DNA of 10,607 nt from Neptuniibacter sp. (GTDB lineage: Bacteria; Pseudomonadota; Gammaproteobacteria; Pseudomonadales; Balneatricaceae): contig JAIBDV010000063.1 in the NCBI GenBank assembly GCA_024686055.1, forward strand, positions 1 to 10,607. The letters run 5' to 3'. Both the position numbers and the translations under genes were made by a program. Positions 1 to 6,713 of this stretch are shown piece after piece. The number at the start of each line of letters is the position of its first letter. Position 1 is the stretch's first letter. The notes below the pieces were generated by a model, which saw nothing but the letters and a program-made list of their open reading frames with translations, was not told the DNA's origin and did not search any database.

Positions 1-58
1 GCGTAAAGGTCACCAGGCTTTCAGTCATATAGTCTCGGACTTTCACAGAACGTAACAT
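1..58 (-). CDS. Probable CBS-domain protein, 5' end only
   Basis: Only the first 19 codons lie in the window; the gene continues beyond position 1. They read MLRSVKVRDYMTESLVTFT. The run V-R-D-Y-M-T-E-S-L-V-T-F is typical of the first strand and helix of a CBS domain (pattern VxDxMtxxlvtv), the adenosyl-nucleotide-sensing module usually present in pairs. The ATG at 58 is preceded by a clear purine-rich ribosome site, AAGGAGAG, about 6 bases upstream, which supports the start. The gene lies downstream of purU on the same strand, separated by 94 bp containing two hairpins. What follows the CBS region, and so the true function, cannot be seen. Small stand-alone paired-CBS proteins are one possibility. 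The family call is inferred from a very short piece. Confidence 0.6.
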   Translation of the reverse strand, partial: MLRSVKVRDYMTESLVTFT

Positions 59-80
59 GGCAGCTCTCCTTGTCATCGTG

Positions 81-113
81 CAGATACGGCGGTATCTGAT
101 GGTTCACAACCAT
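81..113 (-). promoter_or_regulatory. Two tandem hairpins between purU and the CBS gene
   Basis: Two perfect inverted repeats stand side by side: a 7-bp stem (81-87 with 92-98, 4-base loop) and a 6-bp stem (99-104 with 108-113, 3-base loop). They end about 10 bases before the ribosome site of the downstream minus-strand CBS gene. Neither is followed by a T-run on the minus strand, so a simple intrinsic terminator is unlikely. They could be mRNA processing or stability elements, or could affect translation of the CBS gene. The function is inference; the dyads are directly visible. Confidence 0.4.
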
Positions 114-152
114 GTTAGTCCCGAATTGACCACCCTACCTGGCAAAACAGGG

Positions 153-1007
153 TCAGTTGAAGACCACTGTTTTATTGCCATGCACCAGAACGCGATCTTC
201 CAGGTGCCAGCGCAAGCCACGGGAGAGCACGTTCTTCTCCACATCCTTACCCTGTCGCACCATATCTTCTGGCAAATCGCGGTGACTAATGCGGGTAACA
301 TCCTGATCAATTATCGGCCCGGCATCCAGATCCTGGGTCACATAGTGACAGGTGGCCCCGATCAGTTTAACCCCACGAACATGCGCCTGGTGGTAAGGCC
401 GGGCACCCGCAAAGGATGGCAGGAAACTGTGATGGATATTAATAATTTGACGCTCGTATTGAGCACAGATATCTTCCGGCAGAATCTGCATATAGCGCGC
501 CAACACCACAGTATCTGCAGCATGTTCACGGATAAGGCGACTGACCTCAGCAAAATGCGGCTGCTTATTCGTCTTATCCACTGGAACATGGAAGTACGGA
601 ATCCCGTGCCATTCCACCATGGAACGCAGGTCATCATGGTTGGAGATCACACAGGGGATCTCACAGTCCAGCTCGCCGGCATGGTAGCGATAGAGCAGGT
701 CCGCCAGGCAGTGGGCATCACGACTGGCCATCAACACTACCCGTTTTGGGCTAGCCGAATCGTTAATCTGCCAGCTCATCTCAAATGAGCAGGCGATCGG
801 ACTAAAGGCCTCCTCCAGCTGTTCAAGACTGAAGGGCAAGGAGTCCGCTTTAATTTCTACCCGCATAAAGAACCAGCCGGTGCTGGTATCTGAATGCTGG
901 TTAGCATCGGTAATTGATCCACCATGGCTGGAGATAAAGTTACTCACCATGGACACAATGCCGACCCGGTCAGGGCAGGCCAGTACGAGACGGAATCTAC
1001 GTTCCAT
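153..1007 (-). CDS. purU: Formyltetrahydrofolate deformylase (PurU)
   Basis: Cytosolic enzyme hydrolysing 10-formyltetrahydrofolate to tetrahydrofolate and formate. In bacteria this balances the one-carbon pool and supplies formate to the PurT step of purine synthesis. The 284-residue length is normal for the family. An N-terminal ACT domain (about residues 5-85, with L-A-C-P-D-R-V-G-I-V) is the regulatory part, sensing methionine/glycine in E. coli PurU. The C-terminal formyltransferase fold (about 88-284) carries the NIHHSFLPSF motif with N190 and H192, and D228 in D-L-D-A-G-P-I-I. The N-to-D spacing of 38 residues equals that of the GART catalytic triad, so the enzyme looks intact. The ATG at 1007 has GGAG about 11 bases upstream. 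phhB lies upstream on the same strand with a 77-bp gap, so cotranscription is possible but unproven. A 243-residue open frame on the opposite strand is a shadow of this gene. Confidence 0.96.
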   Translation of the reverse strand: MERRFRLVLACPDRVGIVSMVSNFISSHGGSITDANQHSDTSTGWFFMRVEIKADSLPFSLEQLEEAFSPIACSFEMSWQINDSASPKRVVLMASRDAHCLADLLYRYHAGELDCEIPCVISNHDDLRSMVEWHGIPYFHVPVDKTNKQPHFAEVSRLIREHAADTVVLARYMQILPEDICAQYERQIINIHHSFLPSFAGARPYHQAHVRGVKLIGATCHYVTQDLDAGPIIDQDVTRISHRDLPEDMVRQGKDVEKNVLSRGLRWHLEDRVLVHGNKTVVFN

Positions 1008-1084
1008 TGTTGTCTCAGCTCCGTAAAAGCAAAATAGGCAAATGATAAAAAGCGGATAATTCTATCAGCCACAGGGGGCTAACA

Positions 1085-1438
1085 CTACTGGGCACTAAGC
1101 TGACTGAATAGACGATTAGTCTGTGCCGCACAGACAAAGTCATTTTGATGCAGGCCACCAATCGCATGGGTGTACCAGGTTACCTCCACCGCCCCCCAAC
1201 GCGTCAGCAAATCAGGATGGTGGTTGTGCTGCTCAGCCAGAGCACCAACGGCGTTGGTAAAATGTAACGCCTGAGCAAAATCATTGAACCGGAAACAACA
1301 AAACAGCTTTGCCTGCGTATCCAGATCACAACGCTGCCAGCCAGGCAGCTGCGTCAGCCAGGCAACAGCCTGCACTTCCGTTACTTCAGGTGCACCTGCA
1401 TGACAGGCCTCACAGGGTAGATCCAGCAGCGAGTTCAT
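1085..1438 (-). CDS. phhB: Pterin-4a-carbinolamine dehydratase (PhhB/PCD)
   Basis: Dehydrates 4a-hydroxytetrahydropterin to quinonoid dihydropterin, recycling the cofactor of aromatic amino-acid hydroxylases. The 117-residue length is typical of bacterial PCD. The signature is complete: E69-Q-H-N-H73-H74-P75, then H91 seventeen residues after H74, then D100 nine residues later, matching the catalytic spacing of known dehydratases. The N-terminus also has the usual W-L-x-x-L-P-G-W segment (about 27-34). The ATG at 1438 has GGAG about 9 bases upstream. No phenylalanine hydroxylase (phhA) is adjacent, although phhAB pairs are common in pseudomonads; here the enzyme sits next to purU, another pterin/folate gene, and diverges from the AlkB-type gene. 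Without phhA nearby it may serve a hydroxylase encoded elsewhere or another pterin role. Confidence 0.93.
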   Translation of the reverse strand: MNSLLDLPCEACHAGAPEVTEVQAVAWLTQLPGWQRCDLDTQAKLFCCFRFNDFAQALHFTNAVGALAEQHNHHPDLLTRWGAVEVTWYTHAIGGLHQNDFVCAAQTNRLFSQLSAQ

Positions 1439-1509
1439 GATTATATTCTCCAGACTCTGTTACTCTGAGCATAGCGAGCAATCTATCAACAGAGCAATTT
1501 CCCACAACA

Positions 1510-2109
1510 ATGATCCACCACAACGACCTGCTAGACGATGGCGAATTACTTTACCTGCCAGCCTTTCTGCCCAGGCCTGACGCCAGCCAGCTGCTACAGC
1601 AACTGAGCAATGAGGTCAGCTGGCGTCAGGAACAGATCACCCTGTATGGCAAAACCCATGATATCCCCCGCCTACAGGCCTTTCAGGGAGAGCCGGGGCT
1701 GCACTATCGATATTCCCGCCTGAACCTGACCAGCACCACCTGGCATCCAGCCATTGCCAGCTTGTTACCCAGGCTTGAACAACTGTGCGCCAGTCAATTC
1801 AACTGTGCCCTGCTCAACCTTTATCGTGACGGCAACGATGCAATGGGCTGGCACAGCGACGACGAACCCGAACTGGGCCAGAATCCGGTGATCGCCTCGC
1901 TGAGCCTGGGCCAGAACCGCCGATTTTTACTGCGCCACAAACAGCAGCCTCAGCAGAAAAAAATAGAACTAACCTTACACCACGGTGATCTGCTGGTGAT
2001 GTCCGGCAACACTCAGCACAACTGGCAGCACAGCATTCCTCGCACCCGAAAAGCACTGAACCCACGTATAAACCTGACCTTTCGGCAGATTCTGAATCCC
2101 AGTGCATGA
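1510..2109 (+). CDS. AlkB-type 2-oxoglutarate/Fe(II) dioxygenase, alkylated nucleic acid repair
   Basis: Predicted to remove methyl groups such as 1-methyladenine and 3-methylcytosine from DNA or RNA by oxidative demethylation with Fe(II), O2 and 2-oxoglutarate. The 199 residues hold the 2OG-Fe(II) core. Iron ligands are H115 and D117 in G-W-H-S-D-D-E and H174 in N-W-Q-H-S-I-P. The 2-oxoglutarate/substrate signature RxNxTxR is intact at R186-I-N188-L-T-F-R192. The segment N-L-Y-R-D-G-N-D before the HxD motif and the P-R-L-Q-A-F segment (53-58) resemble the ALKBH2/ALKBH3-like branch more than classical E. coli AlkB. The ATG at 1510 lacks a strong Shine-Dalgarno sequence, and no better in-frame start is visible. 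It is divergent from phhB with 71 bp between starts. No ada or other adaptive-response gene is adjacent. Confidence 0.92.
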   Translation: MIHHNDLLDDGELLYLPAFLPRPDASQLLQQLSNEVSWRQEQITLYGKTHDIPRLQAFQGEPGLHYRYSRLNLTSTTWHPAIASLLPRLEQLCASQFNCALLNLYRDGNDAMGWHSDDEPELGQNPVIASLSLGQNRRFLLRHKQQPQQKKIELTLHHGDLLVMSGNTQHNWQHSIPRTRKALNPRINLTFRQILNPSA

Positions 2110-2249
2110 CCACCAGGCAATTCTGACTTTTTGTGCTTAACTGAAGTCAGCCACGAGCAGCAGACCACAAAAAACAGCCATGGGTGGCATAACGCAAGCG
2201 CTCTGACTCTCAGACTCAGGCCCTTATCAATGGATGAAAGTGACGCCCC
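2110..2249. other. Intergenic region with a 7-bp inverted repeat
   Basis: This 140-bp spacer lies between the AlkB-type gene and the c-di-GMP gene, both on the plus strand. It holds an inverted repeat CTGACTT (2123-2129) and AAGTCAG (2144-2150) with a 14-base loop and no T-run after it, so it is a weak terminator candidate at best. It may also hold the promoter of the GGDEF-EAL gene, but I see no convincing -10/-35 pair. Confidence 0.3.
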
Positions 2250-4886
2250 ATGCCAGTAACCACAACGGATCTGATCACGCCTGCCGCGCAGCTCACAACG
2301 CTGACTCAACTGCAGCGTAACATTCTGGATCATATTGCCGCGCGACAACCCCTGCCACAGATTCTGGACCTTATCTGCCTGACCCTGGAAAAGGCGATCC
2401 CGCAAAGCGCCGTCATGGTGCGATTGTTCGACAGCCAACGCCAACACCTGAATCTGGTCTGCGCCTCAGGTTTATCTACCTCCGACCGCGCGCTGATCGA
2501 TAGCTGGGGCAAGCGCTACAACAATAACGTTTGCGTCAGCGCAACCTTGCACGACAGACCCAGTAACGAGGCGAGCACGACAGCAAAGCCGCCGTGGCCA
2601 CAACGACAATCTCTGGTGCCCACAGCAGGGTTTAGTGCCTGCTGGACATGGCCCATTATGAGCGATGGCGACCGTATTGAGGGCAGCCTGTCCCTGTGCA
2701 CCCGACATAGCGGACTTCCTGATGAGTTCAGCAATCAACTGCTTGAAGCCGCCGTTAATCTGGTCGGTATTGCAATCCGGCAGGAACAGACAAATGAGGC
2801 CTTGCAGGCAACAACCACACGGTTACATCAAATTACCAGCGCACTGCCCGGCGTCGTCTTTCAGTACCGTCAACATGCCGATGGCCATCGTTGTTTCACC
2901 TTTTTCAGCCAGCAAAGCCAACAGATACTGGGACTCAGCGCTGATGACGTACTAAACAGCTACAGCACTTTCTGGTCAGCACTGCACCCAAAAGACCGGG
3001 AACCGTTCAATCAGGCAATCCACCAGTCGCACCGATCCGGCGCCCCCTGGCATCAGGAGTTCAGACTCCTTAGCAGCGACGGACTGATCCGCTGGATACA
3101 AGTGTCTGGATTGCCAGAAACACCGGGCCATGAGGATGATCGTATCTGGAACGGTATTTTCCTGGATATCAGCCACGCTAAAGCCAGCGCAGAACAGATA
3201 GTGCTAGCCGCAACCGCATTTGCCACGACCAGCGAAGGCATTCTGATTACAGATCCGAGCGACATCATCACGGACGTCAATGATGCATTCTGCACAATTA
3301 CAGGCTTCAGCCGGGAGGAACTCATTGGCAGCACTCCTCAGCTGATCCGCTCAGATCAACACCCAGCCAGTTATTACCGCCAACAAAAACACCAGCTGGA
3401 CAAGTATGGTAGCTGGCAAGGCGAAATATGGAGCCGTCACAAGCATCAGCACACCTGCCTCCAGCGGCTGCATATCAAGCTGGTCAAAGACGAGCGAGGC
3501 AAGCTCCTGCACAAAGTGTCTATCTACACAGATATTCATCATCAGCATGAATCAGAAAAACGACTCCGCTTCCCCTGTGACCACGACACCCTGACTCAAC
3601 TACCCAACCGGCTGCTATTCAATACCGTACTTGAACAATGGATACGCCATCAGCCAGCACTCACCGTCATGATGCTGGACCTTGACCGGTTCAAGCATAT
3701 TAATGAATCAATGGGACATGAAGCAGGTGATCAGTTACTGATCCAGGTTGCAGAATTACTGAAACAACAGATAACGCCGGTCGATATGCTGGCCCGACTG
3801 GGCGGCGATGAGTTTGCAATCTTGCTGCCAATGACCAGCACACAGCAAGATGCCGAACGCATTGCACAGCAACTGGTAACCGTGCTGGACCGTTCGTTTG
3901 AGGTCTGCGGGCGACGCTATTTCACCACCGCATCCATTGGCGTCGCTATCGCGCCGGATCATGGCACTCAGGCTGACCAGCTGGTCAGACACGCTGATAC
4001 AGCGTTACACCACGCAAAAAAACATGGCCGCAACGCTTATTGCCTCTATCGACCGCAACTGGGGCGACAGGTTGAAACATGGATAAAGCTGGAACCAGAG
4101 TTACGTAATGCACTGGAGAAGAATGAATTTGTGCTGTTTTATCAGCCTCAGGTTGATGGCCACAGTGGTCGAATTATCGGGGCAGAAGCCCTCATTCGCT
4201 GGCAGCACCCTGAATTCGGCCTGGTCAGCCCGGGAGATTTCCTACCGATTGCTGAAGAGATTGGTCTGATGCACCGGCTTGGCCAGTGGGTTCTCAATAC
4301 TGCCTGCGCCCAGCTTGGCCTTTGGCTGCGCGCCGGACTGGATAACTTTCGCCTGTCCATCAATCTGGCCGGACAACAAATTCTGCAAGGTGGGCTGATC
4401 CTCCAGCTCAACAAATTGATCAAGCAACACAACCTGCCCACTCAAGCCCTTGAACTGGAAATTCTGGAAACTTTTGTCATGCAGCATGAAGCCCAGACAG
4501 CCTCCGTACTACTGGAGCTACGCGCGCTGGGAATCAGCCTGGCGCTGGACGATTTCGGAACCGGTTATTCTTCTTTAGCCTATCTGAAAAAACTGCCCAT
4601 CCAGAAGGTAAAAATTGATCAGTCACTGGTGCGCGATATTCCTGACGACCCGCACGACGAAGCTATTGCCCGAGCCGTTATCGCCCTGGGCCGCAGCCTG
4701 GGGCTGACCGTCTGCGCAGAAGGTGTAGAAACCGATGCCCAGCATCAGTTTCTGAAGCAGGAAGATTGCGACCAGCTTCAGGGATACCTGTTCAGTCGGC
4801 CCTTACCAGTAGAGGAGATAGAAACGCTGCTACAACAGCAACACCGTTTATCTGCAAAAACTCGAGAACTCTGTCACTCAAAGTAA
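2250..4886 (+). CDS. GAF-PAS-PAS-GGDEF-EAL cyclic-di-GMP signalling protein
   Basis: An 878-residue sensory diguanylate cyclase/phosphodiesterase without obvious transmembrane segments, so probably cytosolic. Domain order: GAF-like (about 20-180), PAS (about 190-310, ending in a PAC-like F-L-D-I-S), second PAS (about 315-430, ending Y-T-D-I), GGDEF (about 440-600), EAL (about 612-865). The GGDEF motif is intact at 518-522 (RLGGDEF), and D477-L-D-R-F and N485 look normal, so cyclase activity is possible. The inhibitory RxxD site five residues upstream reads T509-P-V-D512, lacking the arginine. The EAL half keeps E646 (EAL), N705, E737, D767-D768 (DDFGTGYSS), K788 and E824 (AEGVET), so phosphodiesterase activity is expected. 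The commonly conserved L-T-E motif reads L-E (739-740). Start ATG 2250 has only a weak upstream purine stretch; nearby ATGs are out of frame. The 3' end overlaps the convergent flavodoxin gene by 9 bp. The input signal and net activity are unknown. Confidence 0.95.
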   Translation: MPVTTTDLITPAAQLTTLTQLQRNILDHIAARQPLPQILDLICLTLEKAIPQSAVMVRLFDSQRQHLNLVCASGLSTSDRALIDSWGKRYNNNVCVSATLHDRPSNEASTTAKPPWPQRQSLVPTAGFSACWTWPIMSDGDRIEGSLSLCTRHSGLPDEFSNQLLEAAVNLVGIAIRQEQTNEALQATTTRLHQITSALPGVVFQYRQHADGHRCFTFFSQQSQQILGLSADDVLNSYSTFWSALHPKDREPFNQAIHQSHRSGAPWHQEFRLLSSDGLIRWIQVSGLPETPGHEDDRIWNGIFLDISHAKASAEQIVLAATAFATTSEGILITDPSDIITDVNDAFCTITGFSREELIGSTPQLIRSDQHPASYYRQQKHQLDKYGSWQGEIWSRHKHQHTCLQRLHIKLVKDERGKLLHKVSIYTDIHHQHESEKRLRFPCDHDTLTQLPNRLLFNTVLEQWIRHQPALTVMMLDLDRFKHINESMGHEAGDQLLIQVAELLKQQITPVDMLARLGGDEFAILLPMTSTQQDAERIAQQLVTVLDRSFEVCGRRYFTTASIGVAIAPDHGTQADQLVRHADTALHHAKKHGRNAYCLYRPQLGRQVETWIKLEPELRNALEKNEFVLFYQPQVDGHSGRIIGAEALIRWQHPEFGLVSPGDFLPIAEEIGLMHRLGQWVLNTACAQLGLWLRAGLDNFRLSINLAGQQILQGGLILQLNKLIKQHNLPTQALELEILETFVMQHEAQTASVLLELRALGISLALDDFGTGYSSLAYLKKLPIQKVKIDQSLVRDIPDDPHDEAIARAVIALGRSLGLTVCAEGVETDAQHQFLKQEDCDQLQGYLFSRPLPVEEIETLLQQQHRLSAKTRELCHSK

Positions 4887-5324
4887 CGCCGCCCATTCAT
4901 CCAGCCATAGTGCCGCCGCTTCTTCAGGGTCTGCCGTTTCGCAAGCATCAATAAAGAGCGGCTCCCCCACTGCGACGGCCTGGGTCCGCTGCAACAGGGC
5001 AGCAAACTGAACACCCGCTTCAGCGAAATTCTCGTAACCACTATCCCCTAGCGCAATCACACCAAAACGCGCCTGTGACAAGGCAGGCATCCGCTGTTCC
5101 AGCGCCTCATACAACGGCAGAATATCATCAGGTATCTCGCCATCACCCGTCGTAGAGGTAATCACCAACACCACATCCAGTGCATCATCAACCAGCTGCC
5201 CATAGTCGGCAGACTTCAGCAGTGCCGGATGATGGCCTAACTCCGTGAGCTGCCTTACACACCCATAAGCAACCTCAGTTGCAGTGCCATATACCGTTCC
5301 GACAACAATTCTCACTCCCGCCAT
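4878..5324 (-). CDS. Short-chain flavodoxin, MioC-like
   Basis: FMN-binding electron-transfer protein of about 148 residues, cytosolic. The phosphate-binding loop is G9-T-V-Y-G-T-A-T-E17 near the N-terminus. The two loops flanking the isoalloxazine ring are recognisable as T-S-T-T-G-D-G-E-I-P (about 56-65) and A-L-G-D-S-G-Y-E-N-F (91-100). The size and the T-T-G-D-G-E-I-P loop fit the MioC/sulfite-reductase-like short flavodoxins rather than long-chain flavodoxins. Two in-frame ATGs exist. The one at 5330 is only 1-2 bases from the AAAGGGG ribosome site, while the one at 5324 has about 7-8 bases, so I chose 5324. The stop overlaps the convergent GGDEF-EAL gene by 9 bp, so the two transcripts are antisense at their 3' ends. 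The redox partner is unknown. Confidence 0.9.
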   Translation of the reverse strand: MAGVRIVVGTVYGTATEVAYGCVRQLTELGHHPALLKSADYGQLVDDALDVVLVITSTTGDGEIPDDILPLYEALEQRMPALSQARFGVIALGDSGYENFAEAGVQFAALLQRTQAVAVGEPLFIDACETADPEEAAALWLDEWAALL

Positions 5325-5547
5325 GCACATTCCCCTTTAAGTTCTCGCCCCCGAGCGCACAGATAACACGCAAACATCGGCAAAAATTACACCTGATCCG
5401 AATCAGCAGAACAGCCGTTGCACCAGAGCTATCAAGAACCACAATCCGTACCGCCCAGGTCAACACAGGTGACATAAGCCCACTAAACTGACAGCAGAAA
5501 CAGCTCAGAGCAACTCGTTATTTCACCTGACCTATCGGAATCGATTT
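5325..5547. other. Intergenic region with repeated AGGTSA half-sites
   Basis: This divergent spacer lies between the flavodoxin and small RHH-like genes. CAGGTGA (5466-5472) and its inverse TCACCTG (5523-5529) lie 50 bp apart facing each other. Each has an AGGTCA-like companion half-site (5457-5462; and TGACCT within 5528-5533). A short 5-bp dyad, CTGAT/ATCAG, lies near 5393-5406. These may be operators for one or both divergent genes, but no named regulator can be assigned. No clear sigma-70 promoter was identified and there is no other gene in the region. Confidence 0.25.
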
Positions 5548-5871
5548 ATGAACAGCCAATCATTCAAGACATTGCTGACGCAGTGGCAAAGCCAGACAAA
5601 CTTCGCCCAACAGCGGGTCAGCTGCCAACTGGACATCCCACAGAATGATCTGCGAAAGCTTGAGGCACTGGCGGCAACATTTCAACTGGAACGAAATGAA
5701 GTCGTGGCAAGCCTGCTGCACCTGGCCATTCTTGAGATCGAAGAGAAAATGCCATATATCCCCGGTACCAGGGTTATCAGGATCGAAGAAGGGGAAGAAA
5801 TTTACGAAGATCTGGGCCCAATGCCCCGCTATCTTGCAGCGCAACAAAAACTACGTAAGAAAGAAGAATGA
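5548..5871 (+). CDS. Small conserved protein with ribbon-helix-helix-like centre
   Basis: A 107-residue soluble protein, with no signal peptide or membrane segment. Residues about 22-66 (Q-R-V-S-C-Q-L-D-I-P followed by two predicted helices, L-R-K-L-E-A-L-A and N-E-V-V-A-S-L-L-H-L-A-I) have the strand-helix-helix pattern of Arc/MetJ-type ribbon-helix-helix proteins. The C-terminal part has an acidic stretch and the segment I-Y-E-D-L-G-P-M-P-R-Y-L (85-96), then a charged tail. From memory, this architecture and the Y-E-D-x-G-x-x-P-R-x-L segment resemble a Pseudomonas family often labelled 'pilin assembly protein' or 'type 1 pili tip component'. That label is poorly supported, and no pilus gene is nearby. 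The ATG at 5548 has GGAA about 8 bases upstream. The gene is monocistronic and ends before a shared bidirectional terminator. Function unknown; DNA binding is only a possibility. Confidence 0.75.
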   Translation: MNSQSFKTLLTQWQSQTNFAQQRVSCQLDIPQNDLRKLEALAATFQLERNEVVASLLHLAILEIEEKMPYIPGTRVIRIEEGEEIYEDLGPMPRYLAAQQKLRKKEE

Positions 5872-5909
5872 ATCCTTCCTGACCCTTTTATAACAAAGCG
5901 ACAGAAAAA

Positions 5910-5928
5910 TTTTTTGCAATGCAAAAAA
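5910..5928. repeat. AT-rich dyad overlapping the terminator
   Basis: TTTTTTGCA (5910-5918) and TGCAAAAAA (5920-5928) form a perfect 9-bp dyad around one base. Its right arm shares bases 5925-5928 with the left arm of the neighbouring terminator stem, so the two hairpins cannot both form fully. Both have the core GCAATGC (5916-5922 and 5935-5941). It probably belongs to the terminator region. Confidence 0.5.
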
Positions 5929-5951
5929 ATACCCGCAATGCGGGTATTTTT
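5925..5951. terminator. Bidirectional intrinsic terminator
   Basis: A perfect 12-bp stem, AAAAATACCCGC (5925-5936) with GCGGGTATTTTT (5940-5951), closes a 3-base AAT loop. The GC core is followed by a T-run on the plus strand (5947-5951), and by seven T on the minus strand (complement of 5923-5929). It lies between the stops of the plus-strand small gene (5871) and minus-strand phbB (5964), so it can end both transcripts. Confidence 0.9.
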
Positions 5952-5963
5952 ATCAGAGCAGCG

Positions 5964-6713
5964 TTAGTGCATGTGCAAGCCACCGTTAATAGACATATCA
6001 GCACCAGTAATATAACTGGAACCTTCTTCAGCAAGGAAATTACAAATGCGACCAATCTCTTCCGGGGTGCCAAAGCGGCCGACAGGAATCGTGCTGCAAA
6101 TCTGCGCCTGAATTTCTTCAGAGATTTTAGCTACCATTGGCGTTTTAATATAACCTGGAGACACCGTATTAACCGTCACGCCTTTACGTGCAACTTCCTG
6201 CGCAAGAGCCTTTGTAAATCCGTGAATGCCTGCTTTAGCGGCAGAGTAGTTACACTGGCCAAACTGACCTTTCTGTGCATTCACAGAAGAGATGTTTATA
6301 ACACGCCCCCAGCCCTTATCAATCATCGAATTGATAACCGTACGCGTCATATGGAACATGGAGTCAAGGTTTGCGGACATTACCTCGTCCCACTGCTCCC
6401 AGCTCATTTTTTTGAACTGCCCATCACGGGTGATACCGGCATTATTAATCAGTACGTCAACGGTACCGCCCGTCATCTCTTCTACTGCTTTCACGCAAGC
6501 TGCGCAGGATTCAGCATTTGTTACATCACCATAAGACACCAGAATATCGTAACCAGCCTGGCGCTGCTCTTCCTGCCAGGCTTTCGCTTTATCGTGATTA
6601 CCACCACTATTGTAACCTGCTACAACCCGGAAACCGGAATCAGCGAGAGAACGACAAATTGAGGTTCCAAGACCACCTGTACCACCGGTTACCAAAGCTA
6701 CTTTCTGACTCAT
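5964..6713 (-). CDS. phbB: Acetoacetyl-CoA reductase (PhaB/PhbB)
   Basis: NADPH-dependent short-chain dehydrogenase reducing acetoacetyl-CoA to (R)-3-hydroxybutyryl-CoA, the monomer for polyhydroxybutyrate synthase. The 249-residue length is typical of PhaB (about 246-250). The dinucleotide loop is G10-G-T-G-G-L-G16, followed by N90-N-A-G, N115, catalytic S143 (ISSVN), Y156 and K160 (NYSAAK). The segment P-G-Y-I-K-T-P-M (186-193) and the C-terminal G-A-D-M-S-I-N-G-G-L are close to known PhaB proteins. This argues for acetoacetyl-CoA reductase over the related 3-oxoacyl-ACP reductase FabG, although overlap in activity cannot be excluded. The ATG at 6713 has GGGGA about 8 bases upstream. No phaA or phaC is adjacent here, so the rest of the PHB pathway must be elsewhere. 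A long antisense frame is a shadow. Confidence 0.93.
   Translation of the reverse strand: MSQKVALVTGGTGGLGTSICRSLADSGFRVVAGYNSGGNHDKAKAWQEEQRQAGYDILVSYGDVTNAESCAACVKAVEEMTGGTVDVLINNAGITRDGQFKKMSWEQWDEVMSANLDSMFHMTRTVINSMIDKGWGRVINISSVNAQKGQFGQCNYSAAKAGIHGFTKALAQEVARKGVTVNTVSPGYIKTPMVAKISEEIQAQICSTIPVGRFGTPEEIGRICNFLAEEGSSYITGADMSINGGLHMH

Noticed and set aside
57..788. Long plus-strand open frame opposite purU (243 codons)
   Set aside because: It lies almost wholly antisense to a confidently identified purU and its translation shows no recognisable domain; it is a shadow frame.
2123..2150. Inverted repeat after the AlkB-type gene as a terminator
   Set aside because: The 14-base loop, 7-bp stem and lack of a following T-run make intrinsic termination unlikely; kept only as a weak structure note.
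5919..6662. Long plus-strand open frame opposite phbB (247 codons)
   Set aside because: It is antisense to phbB, begins inside the terminator, and has no recognisable protein features.
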